A DNA stretch of 64,000 nucleotides from Takakia lepidozioides (Eukaryota > Streptophyta > Takakiopsida > Takakiales > Takakiaceae), in NCBI GenBank assembly GCA_030704615.1, contig CM060731.1, positions 28,892,001-28,956,000 on the forward strand, read 5' to 3'. This document shows, in pieces, positions 47,486-56,919 of the stretch. The stretch's first letter is position 1. Each line of letters begins with the position of its first letter. A model generated the notes under the pieces. That model was not told the DNA's origin. It was given only the letters and a program-made list of their open reading frames with translations, and searched no databases. The position numbers and the translations under genes were made by a program.

Positions 47486-47829
47486 TTTTTGTTCGTTGCA
47501 CCTTGATGGCACTGGGGTGATGTAAGTCATTCAACACTGGTTCTGCATTGACCCATCATGGTCCCATCCTTTTACAATTTTGTTTTCTTGTTCTTTACAA
47601 TTGTAGTCTGCAATGTATGATACAACCAGGAATTGTTATGTTAGTGTACACACGTCAGTTTGTCAGAGTGAGTTCCCAGCAAATGTGATGATGTATTCTC
47701 TCTCTACATGTGCTTTATTGTTTGGAAATAAGCGAGATGACCATTGCAGAATGACCCCTGCAGTTTTCCGTGAGGTGGAAATTGTGCATTTTCATGCTTT
47801 CCTAGTCTTTTTTCAATCATACTAAATGT

Positions 47830-50800
47830 CTAATTATGTACGTTGTTACATCGCTTTTGAATGTCCAATGCTGAGTTTGATGATGGCAGGTCTTCCTCTT
47901 CATCATCCTCTTGCATGAAACAGCTCCCAGTAAGTTGTTCTTTGTCAGCTTTATTTTCCAACATGTGGATGTTCCTGTGGTCTCATTTACTATGTGGTAC
48001 AGTAAGGATCGATTTGCAGCCTGAAGCTTTGCCAACACGTCCTTCATCTCGCTCAGAAGGAACAGGTGAACTTGATAGTACTTGAACTTGAACCTCCAGA
48101 TGGACTGGATCAAGCAACCTTGAGCTTCCCACACGTGCAGGACAAATTGCGAGTGAAGAAACATCAATCAATTGTATTACAGAACCACGAAACCGAAGCT
48201 TACTATTCAGATACTCACATCATATGAGCAAACTCAATGTTAACCTCATCACACATTATATGCTTAGTATCAAAAAGGACTGAATCAAGCAACCTTGAGC
48301 TTCCCCACACTTGCAGGACAAATTGCGAGTGAAGAAACATCAATCAATTGTATTACAGAACCACGAAACTGAAGCTTACTATTCAGATACTCACATCATA
48401 TCAGTCAAACTCAATGTTAACCTCATCACACATTATATGTTTAGTATCAAAAAGGTCTGATCACATCTGATCACACTGCTCAAATGTTGTCCACTTCCCA
48501 TGCTATGCAACTAGGTGTTTGCCACATGTCCGTCTGCCGTGGAAGTTGAATTCTTGTGGTACTGTGAGCTTTTTCGTGGACCTGCAAATGCCAACCTCGC
48601 TGTCAGCTTCTTGTTGCCATGAAAATTCAGCAAGAAAATTCAAGTCCCAGAGATGTCAATCACCTGTGTGGCTTGAAGGGCCTGTCAAAACAGGGAACTT
48701 TCTGTGCGTGTAAAGCCAGATGCTTGTGCGGCCGTTTGCATTCGTCTTCGTTAACCTGTTGCAATTCAAAATTAGCAGTTCTTATTCTTATTGCCCATAA
48801 AGTTCTGCAGTAGCTACGGAACACAAAAGTGGACAGTGGGAAGTGTTATGTGCATCCAAAAAAAATTCATGTTCTGAAGACTGGAGGCTAGACTGGAGTG
48901 GAGCCTCCGCTGCATACTCTAATAAGGTGTTAAAGTATACTATTGACCGGTCTACAAGGAACAATACTCCATAAATAAGAGAGCTGTTGGACCTGCAGCG
49001 CAAGATGGCAAAGATTTTCATACTGTAGTACATATCATTGTGCCAACAACCACAACGGACTTCATGTTCTGCTAGAAGAAAGTACCTTGGCTTTTATTAT
49101 TGTAAGCCCTTGGAAGGCAGTGTGGAATCCCTCTCTGGCAGCAATATACTCCTCCATCTTCTTGTTGAATTCAATTTCTTTCAGTACACCTCTTTCCTGT
49201 AAAGTGAACATGTTTGCACCCCACATATTTTCAGCTTACAAATAGAGTCGGTCCTGGGCCTCAGCTCCATATAAATGTGTACTTCAGCTGCAGTAGTGCT
49301 CAAATTCATACATAACTCGTGGGATTACCTGGGTGCGCAACCGGAAAGGGTGAGGACTAGTTGTCACTTTTTTTTTGTGCTTTGCACCACATGAACCTGC
49401 AGCTTCTTTTGAACCACCTCTACCCTGGTGAAACACAAACCAGATTATTAGTCGGAAGTATGATGGTATGAACAAAACAACTCAGAGACATGAGTTAACG
49501 GACTGAAAGGGAGGGTGTGTTTGCTTTTCCCTCCTGGAGCAGATTACATCCACAACCAGCCATGCACTGACCTTACAGTTATTGGTCTCGCGGGAATCTT
49601 CAGATACAGAGTTAACTTTCTTGCTGCCCCCTTCAGCAATGGTCTCTGAGCTCTTTCTGCTTGTAACACAAGACCAAGAAGTCGGAATATGACAATCAGA
49701 AATTATAGATAGATCAGCCCATCTAACCTGGCACAGCGGACTCTCTTCTAATCCAGAGACCCACACACGTTTTATTTGGGGAGTCATGTGCAAAGTCCAT
49801 TGCATCCAGAAGCACAGAATCCATATTGAGACTCTTGAAGAGCCAAAAAGCCAATGTTAGTGTCACCATGGAGGCATTTTGAAAATACCTCTTCTTTCCC
49901 TGCCGCTTCTCATAATTCTGGTTTAATTGACTAACCACACCAGGACACTTTCCATCCAGCTTTTGCTCTGCTCCTGTTTTAACATCAGATAGGCTTGGTG
50001 TCTTAGCAGTGCTTGTATTACACCCTACAATTGGTATCTCAAGTGAGCAGACCCCCTCAACACTAAGGGGTTCCTCCTCCGGACGGTTAGTGCCACAAAT
50101 ATCTTCAGTCTCGGGGAGAACCCTGTCAATGCTGTCGATAATCCCTTCACCCACCATCTTGGAGTCCACATCAGTGCCCAACTGCATTTGCTTAGGCTGA
50201 CAATTCTCAAGAGAGTCCTGGACTTGCAGTTCTGAGACGTGAGTATTGTTGTACTGTGGTTCTCCATTCAGATCAAGATCGTTAAGGTCAGCAGACCCTG
50301 ACTCCTTTCCACTTCCTCTTGCAGACCCTCCTGAACCCAGTCTATCGACATCGGTATCCGTCCCAAGTCTCTTGAGATTGGGCTCAAAATCTTCATGCAC
50401 CTCCTGAACATCCACTTGAGAGACTTGACCTTCATCCTCCTGAGCAGAAAGCAGCAAAGTTTGAAAAACCTCCTCAAGACGGACTTGCTTAAGGTGCTCA
50501 CTCGTCGAGTCGGCAGAACTTTCTCTCTCACTCTGATCCACAGCAGGAGCGTGTTCCAGCAAACCGGAATCCTCAGGGGAAGGCCCTCCCACGTCATCTA
50601 GTGTCAAGTCCTCACTCTCTGGCACTAACATGCTTCCGCCCTGTCCAGCCTGCTCAGGCGGTGGGATGACCTCTTCTTCCGCTGTGCTACTCTCATGCAT
50701 GTCAATATCATCTGAAGGCGTACCTGCTTTCTCTTTAGAATCACTGTAGTCTTCTGGTCCCTGCGTGAAGCAGGTCAGCTCACTATTCTCAGGATCAATT

Positions 50801-51759
50801 CTGACAGAGCCTTGCACCTTACTAACGGGTGTAGCCCGTCGAGCAACTAGATATTTCCTTGGGGGCACACAAGCAGGACTGGCATAGTTCGGGTTATTTG
50901 CAGCACATCTCGAGGACCGGCAGTGGTGTCCATTGTACGGAGACGATGTCGCCTCGGTGCTCGCACCTGCTTTCTTCATTTCTTTGCACTCTTCTGGGGC
51001 AGGTGAGGCAGACTCCTTCGCCGTCGTCTTGCAGCCAACACTCCTCCCCATAACGGTTGACTGTTGGGCTGGTGAGTCCAAGCCCACAGTGGAAGTTTTC
51101 ACCCCACCATTTTTTCCTTTCAGAGCCTTCGCAGTCACTCGAACGGTACTTTCTGGAAGAGCAATTTGGCTATGTGTCTCTGCAGCTCTGTCGCATTCGT
51201 TCGCTACGTCTCCCTCCTTTTTCTGTAAGTTCGCATCCTCCGTTGCAGCAGCTGGGACTTTTGGGAGGCGAGTTGTCGATGGTGGCACTGGTAGTGCCTC
51301 TCTCAGATTTTTCAAGTTACTGGAGCGATTGATCGGCACTTCTGCAGACAGTCCAGCAGTAGGCCTCCTCGTGCTTTTTGCACTCTTCGATGGAGCGACA
51401 GCAGGGGAGTTTCTAACCTTGTTGGTGGCCTGATTGGGGTCGTCATTCTCCGACTGAGAGAATCTGGCCACGGGTGATGGTTTTGAAGTATCAGTAGGAA
51501 AATTCTTGCAAGGCATTGCGGTCGGGCCTCCGGCGGTGTTGCTGAGGACATCTTTACTCCTTGGAGACTTTGCATCCTGCATCAACACCCGGGTTCCCAG
51601 AGGAGGCACAACCGGCTTCCCCGAGAACCAAACATCAGCATCAATCGGTTCCTCTGGAGCACTGAAGTCATGGAATTTAGGCGCTTGAATGCTCTCATAA
51701 AACTCATCCTTCTCAAAATCTCCCTGGAAATTCCCAACATCCAGCTCAAAGGCCTCCAT
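47830..51759 (-). CDS. TPX2: TPX2-like spindle assembly protein
   Basis: TPX2 nucleates spindle microtubules, activates Aurora kinase and is released from importin by Ran-GTP. Exons (minus strand): 51759-49889, 49656-49572, 49424-49329 and 49196-49086, joined in phase. Later pieces fit at 48701-48664, 48581 to about 48520, 48093 to about 48001 and a last exon of about 47923-47830; some 3' exons may be missing from this list. The N-terminus has FELDVGNFQGDFEKDEF and APKFHDFSAPEEP, like the plant TPX2 start with its xAPxFxDF motif. A long Ser/Glu-rich stretch follows, then TSPHPFRLRTQ joined to ERGVLKEIEFNKKMEEY, the classic PFxLxTxERG-type TPX2 repeat. KVPCFDRPFKPHR and KLTVPQEFNFHGRR are further TPX2 motifs. 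The proposed C-terminus is acidic. The gene is convergent with the CNBD2-like gene; stops are about 345 bp apart. Confidence 0.78.
48107..48456. repeat. 175-bp tandem duplication in a TPX2 intron
   Basis: Two copies with a period of 175 bp (CAAGCAACCT at 48111 and again at 48286) differ at only a handful of positions. The block lies just upstream, on the minus strand, of the exon starting at 48093. Each copy carries an acceptor-like TTGAT(C/T)CAG on that strand. Confidence 0.9.
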
Positions 51760-52495
51760 CTTGCTGCTGAACTTCTTACAGTCTCTTAATATATTGCACA
51801 GTTATAGACCTGATCTTTTGATTCCAGGTCCCGTCACATACTTGGTCTGGCCTAATCACAGAGCTTGCATAGTGAACACAATTCACAGAACAGAATGTAG
51901 GAATCTCATCAGATAAAAGACAATGAAACAAAGCATGAATCTGGCTCAAAAATGACTGAAACGGAATGCTCAATGTAATGAAAATGGCCTCCTCTCCATC
52001 ACCAAAGCGCTCCCCCGCACATCAAAGAAAATTTCTCGAGAAACAATGCATGAATCTCCCAGCGAACGAGAGGATTTGAGAAGCGGAGGCAGAGCTCCAG
52101 AGAAGGCGCAACGGCTACTTCCCATGTCACAGTGCGTCACCTCGGTACCGTCCGATCCCACAAGAAAATACTTTACAGCCGTCCGATCTGCGGCCTCTGA
52201 TTCTACCGTTAATGCTACTGCGAGCGGCCACCGGATGAGAGTCGCAGCTGTGATCGATGTGAAACATTGTTCATCCACCGGTTGCCTCTATTGCTATTAT
52301 TATTATTTAATTTTTTTAAGAGGAAACCTTGGGAACGATATGATTGCTCACAATTCAGGCCCTTTGAGGAGGGGGAAAAATTAACCCCGTTTCAGATAAG
52401 CCATTGGGCACAAATGAGGAAAGGTCACCCCCAGACCAACCGGTCATGAAATAAATCATACCCGCAGGACAGAGTAGCACAATTTGAACCCTGAA
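51760..52495. other. Upstream region of the TPX2-like gene
   Basis: 5' leader and presumed promoter of the minus-strand TPX2-like gene. No motif identified with confidence. Small frames on both strands near 52000-52280 have no recognised similarity. Confidence 0.4.
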
Positions 52496-52499
52496 GGTC

Positions 52500-53593
52500 C
52501 CTTGGAAGCTGGTTTGGCGTGATATTTGGAAAAAACACAGGTCTTCGAAAGTTACGGCCTTCCTATGGAAGGTGGTCAGTAAGATCTTGCCTGTGGCGGC
52601 AAACTTTGAAGATTCATCCTTGAACTGTGTCTCTTGTATCCTGGCTGCAGAGGAAAATTTGGAACATGCCTTGGTGCTTTGTCCATTCGCCCGTGCTGTT
52701 TGGGAAAAGGCCCTTCATCTGTACTCTTTCTGGTCCTCTAACTTGGACTCCTCTCCTTCTGTCTTGCTTCTCAATGTCAAGAATGGCAGAATTCATTGTT
52801 CTTGCCCTGTTTGGGAGTCACTGAGAGGTATCATATTGTGGCAGATTTGGAAAATGAGATGTTGTGTGGTGTATCAAAAAAAGAGGTTGTGTTTGAACAA
52901 AGTTCTTTTTCTGGCTCACTCAGACCTTAAGTCTAAGGCTCGCAAAGCTTGGTATGTTTTGGTTGCAGCTCTTTCCAAGTGTCACAGCAGTCGAAGACCT
53001 CAACTCTTTGCCGCCTTCGACAAATCCTGGGAAAAGATTTCGTGTTCTGCAGGAGAATTGATGACACTAGGATTGTGTGGGAAGACTCCCCCCCTGCCTG
53101 TTGGAAGCTCAACTAGTACTAAAGAGACTTCCTTGGAGAACGAAGACGCAGAAATAAATTGGAGACACAAGCGTAGTGGCTCTAGGAAGGCAAAGTCAAA
53201 GACACAGCTTTCGTTTGATGGGCCCAAAAGAAAAAAGGGTAGTATATAGGTGGCTTTTTAAGTCAACCAGTATCCTATTTCTCTTGCCTTCCCATATGGG
53301 ACAGATGGTCTTGTTTTCATAGTTCTTCTTTTCCTTCCCCCCCTCCATCCCCTTAACTTTTTTTTCACTTATCCTTTCTCTTTTTGGTCTTCACCTCCTC
53401 TCTAATTTTCCTTAGTTAGGAATTTACTTCCAGCTGAGGCCAGATTCATCTCCCCTGATATTTGACATGTTGGTCCTGAGTGGTACCTCTGTAATTTGCC
53501 TTACGGCTTTCTGTAAAGTTATTTTTTCCTTACAAACCTCTTAATAAATTTACAGGGCTACATCCCCCTGTTAAAAATTTAAAAAAAAAAAAA
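52500..53593 (+). mobile_element. Plant-type LINE, 5'-truncated copy 1
   Basis: Only the C-terminal part of ORF2 remains. WRDIWKKHRSSKVTAF (from about 52515) leads into an open frame through 53249 with the zinc-finger-like CVSCILAAEENLEHALVLC and ARAVWEKAL of plant L1-type LINEs. The tail is INWRHKRSGSRKAKSKTQLS. A 3' untranslated region of about 330 bp ends in a run of A at 53580-53593. Its C-terminal tail matches that of the LINE ending near 59750, so the two are one family. Confidence 0.85.
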
Positions 53594-53655
53594 ACTGAAC
53601 CACAAGAGTGACACTGTGCACTTCTATCCAACTGAGCTACTAGCTGCAGTTCCTA
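53594..53655 (-). mobile_element. SINE family 2 remnant
   Basis: Reversed it reads GTAGCTCAGTTGGATAGAAG, a box A-like sequence, then a short spacer to TGTGGTTCAG, with the GTGCAC..GTGTCAC block of the family. It directly abuts the poly(A) of the LINE. Confidence 0.4.
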
Positions 53656-54239
53656 TATTTCTTTCCATGTGCCTTCAAACTGTCCATTGGCCCTTTGATG
53701 GGCTCTGTTGAGCAGTGGGCTCTGTAAATTCATTGGATGTTAAAAAAACTTTATTTTTGGCCCTGCCTTTAGCATGGACTACGGATTCACTTGCATCGAA
53801 GTACCTAAAGACCTTATCTTGAGTGGGTCCCACCTGGGCACAGGTTTGTTGTACTCTTTATGTTCTTTATGTGTTCCATTTGTGGATGAATGTGGATACT
53901 ATGAGATGGACTTAATTATGGATGGATGTAAATCCATGGATTAGGTGACAATTTATATTGATTTCAAACATGTGGTGCGTCCTAAGGCGTAGGATGAATT
54001 TGATCAACACCGTTGGTCAAACTTGATTGATGAATGGAATTAAGCATCATGGATGAAATCGGGTCTCATTCTATCTGTTTGAGCAGTTGTTTTCTCTTTT
54101 GCAATCGTGGCAGAGAATCAAATATGCATTTGACGGAGAGCAGGCTGGATTTGATCTGGAGCTCCCTCGCAGGCTTGCAAGATGAAGATGGGAGGTCAAG
54201 TCTGCTCAAGGCTAGCATCATGGGACGTTCCTATGACAA
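53656..54239. other. Intergenic, no gene seen
   Basis: Spacer between the LINE end and the metal-transporter pseudogene; 53870-54040 is rich in ATGGAT / TGAATG units without a clear period. Confidence 0.4.
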
Positions 54240-54645
54240 AATTGACCTCGCCAACGGAGTAATGAGTCTTGAAAGCTGTGATCTGGTACAAACCAGAGTA
54301 GAAAATGATAGACTTACTTTGCACGCTTCTTTTCTCTCTCCTTGTTTTGGCGACAACAATCAAGATGCTGCGATTTGTTCTTGAAGTTTTGATGGAGAGC
54401 ACGCCACGGGAGATTGATGCTCGAGCTGTCGAAAGCGGGTTGTTGGAGATATCCGGTGTACTAGTGGCAGTGCATGATCTTCACATTTGGAAGCTAACCA
54501 TGGGTAAAACCTTTTGCATGCCATATCCGAATCAAGCGAGAGGCAGATGCTGACAGTCTCCTACAATAGATGACAGATTTATGTGAAATGAAGTACAATC
54601 TCACCTATGTGACCATACAGGTTGAGCGAGATTTTTGAGGGGTTA
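54240..54645 (+). pseudogene. Metal tolerance protein (MTP/ZnT, cation diffusion facilitator) pseudogene
   Basis: The remnant covers the last membrane helix and the cytosolic C-terminal domain of an MTP1-like zinc transporter. AVIWYKPE, a stop, then [48 protein letters not shown] and YNLTYVTIQVER align in order with the family. A TAG replaces the Trp after YKPE (54292-54294). A frameshift separates LHIWKLTMG from [14 protein letters not shown] (about 54510), and another TAG follows LLQ at about 54569. The segment lacks introns where it is continuous, which could mean a retrocopy, but too little is left to decide. Confidence 0.85.
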
Positions 54646-54649
54646 GGGT

Positions 54650-55184
54650 CATTGCCTCACCACGATGTATGTGAATTCCATTTTCTATTGTACAGTCAAC
54701 GAATTACAGTCAGCAAGGGACATTTGGACCCCACCTGAAGAGAATGTCTTTGGATACGAGGAAAGAATTGAGATGAGAGGGTTCAAGTGATTTAGCGAGT
54801 TGGTATAAATTAGGGTTTGTACTGACTATTCTGTCACCAGAGAGCTCTTTGAAGCAGCTTGTGATGGTCAATGAAGTTGACTTCTACTTGCAAGACCCAC
54901 TAGACCTGTTGCAGGGAATCTGAACCCCGTATGGAGCAAGAACCTATCTTAGAGGGTCAGACATTCATCAGGTTTTGATGGACAACTTGAGCTATTGATG
55001 ACAACTTAACAAGGTTGTTACTATCATTATGGTGCTCTGTGCTTTGCTTGGGGTCCTTTGTTGGAGTTGCATCCTCGCACATTAATATGCTAAGCAGTTA
55101 GGGAAATAAGGTCCTACTATTAGAGAACGGTCTTTCCTTCTATCTTTGGACTTAATGGATGCGGTGGGGAGTTGAGTTTCTCTT
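54650..55184. other. Intergenic, no gene seen
   Basis: No recognised coding or repeat signal; it may contain worn internal sequence of the LTR element to the right. Confidence 0.35.
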
Positions 55185-55399
55185 TCATTGATTGTATATT
55201 GATTGCAACTGACCAAAATATTGTAGTGTGGAAAATCTGAGATGACCGTTCTTTGCCTCCTCAAATCGCCGCTTCGGTGACACATCGTCCCCATCGGGCT
55301 CACCAGGATCATCATCTTTCGGGTCGTTCCACTTTCGCTTTGTCTTTCCCAACCCTTTGTTGAGGCCGATCTCAAGGACGATCGCGTACTGAACTCTAA
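55185..55399 (-). pseudogene. Internal remnant of the LTR element (leader / start of gag)
   Basis: Directly inside the primer site on the minus strand, a frame is open for about 75 codons (55412-55185). It contains KTKRKWNDPKDDDPGEPDG and DDVSPKRRFEEAKNGHLRF, hydrophilic sequence that could be the start of a gag. Nothing further of gag or pol is recognised to the left, so the element is truncated. Confidence 0.45.
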
Positions 55400-55411
55400 G
55401 CTCTGATACCA
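55400..55411 (-). other. Primer-binding site, initiator tRNA-Met
   Basis: On the minus strand TGGTATCAGAGC follows the LTR end after 2 bases. It is the exact 12-base plant initiator tRNA-Met primer site, and it marks 55414 as the 3' end of a minus-strand LTR. Confidence 0.85.
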
Positions 55412-55413
55412 AG

Positions 55414-56795
55414 TGTCGCGCACCTCACTTCGGTAAGCTCCCCTTCAAGTCATAGTTACTCGCTTTGATGCGCGCCTAACTCCCAAACTGGCCGCCGGGG
55501 CTCGGAATTTCGGTTGCTCACCGGGACATAACGGTCCCCTTTTGCTCCTCCACAAGACCCTCTCTCAATTTGGGCTTAGTGGAAAATTCCCTTTGGTTGT
55601 TGGAAGTCCGGATCAGCTCCCCACACCTTGGTCGCTTTCCGGCTCGCACGCTTACTCACTAGTTTTTGGTCACCAACGGGCTTGCACCGTTCTCGGGGTT
55701 ACTACTCCCTATATATACTTTTGTGACTGTCCGCGGGGGTTTCACAAACAACACCATCCTTTTATGGCGAACCACCACGAAGACCCTCCATTCCCGGTGG
55801 TGAGTCGCGGTGAGTCTTGGCCCACCACCACGGCCCTATTGGACCGTGATGAGTCCCAAGACTCCCCACGACTCCCACCACAAGGTCTCCGCCCCATGGT
55901 GAGTCCTATGCCACCCCCACTAAGTCCCACTAAGTCCCACTAAGCTACCACCACCCCTCGGAACCACCCCCACCGCAACCCGGTGTGCGGGGTTCCACCT
56001 AGTGAGCGCCTCCGCCTCCTTGGGCACTCAAGGGTGCTTCAGCCCCCGTATCTATTGTTGCCACTGCCCCCACCACAGGGGCAGCCCATTTTGTGTCCCG
56101 ACCCCCGAAGGGCCGCGACACAAGAGGGGCTGCCCCTTGTGGTGGGGGCAGTGGTAGCAAATAGGAAAGGGGGTTGAAGCACCCTTGAGTGCCGAGGGCA
56201 CCCAAAGAGGCGGTGGCGCTCACTAGGTGAAGCCCCGCAAACTAGGTGGCGGTGGTGGGGCTCGACGAGGGGTGGTGGTAGTGTAGGGAGTCGTAGTGGG
56301 GGTGACATAGGACTCACCATGAGGCTGAGGCCTTGTGGTGGGAGTCGTGGGGAGTCTTGGGACTCACCACGGTCCATTGGGGCCGTGGTGGGTGGGCCAA
56401 GACTCACCGCGGCTCACCACAGGGACGATCGAGGATCTAAGTGATTTGGACTTGGCTACTTGTGGAACCCCCGCGGACACCTACAGAAGTATACATAGGG
56501 AGTAGTAACCCCGAGAACGGTGCAAGCCCGTTGGTGACCAAAAACTAGTGAGTAAGTATGCCAGCCGGAAAGCGACCAAGGTGTGGGGAGCTGTTCCGGA
56601 CTGCCATCTACCAAGGGGAATTTCCACTAAGCCCAACAGATCGAGGGTCGAGTGGGAGTGTGAGGGGGACCGTTATGCCCCGGTGAGCAGCCGAAGCTCC
56701 GAGTTGGCCCGGCGGCCAGTTTGGGAGTTAGACGCGCGCATCAAAGCAAGTAACTACGACTTGAAGGGGAGATTACCGAAGTGAGGTGCGGGACA
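55414..56795 (-). repeat. 1.38-kb LTR that is an end-to-end inverted repeat
   Basis: On the minus strand the block starts TGTCCCGCACCTCACTTCGG and ends CCGAAGTGAGGTGCGCGACA. The two halves are reverse complements along nearly their whole length around a centre at about 56104: the outermost 62 bases differ at 4 positions, blocks such as TTTTTGGTCACCAACGGGCT (left) recur inverted at about 56525, and the innermost GGCACTCAAGGGTGCTTCA recurs inverted at about 56190. The middle is rich in CCACC/GGTGG. Small gaps and substitutions interrupt the pairing. The TG...CA ends and adjoining primer site argue for an LTR; a fold-back DNA transposon that landed beside a primer site is the alternative. Confidence 0.75.
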
Positions 56796-56919
56796 GCACG
56801 GCTGGACCGCTTTTACTGCTCCCCTACTCCTATGGTTTGGGCTAAACCTGGTATTCAACGGCCGGTGCTCCCAAACTTCGACCATGCCAGTATTTCGATT
56901 TCTTTCTCCCTTTCCTGGT

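Noticed and set aside
50933-51433. 166-codon plus-strand frame opposite TPX2 exon 1
   Set aside because: Shadow of the long minus-strand exon, which has clear TPX2 motifs.
55542-56784. Several small frames on both strands in the palindrome
   Set aside because: They arise from the Pro/Gly/Arg-rich composition of an inverted repeat and mirror each other; not genes.
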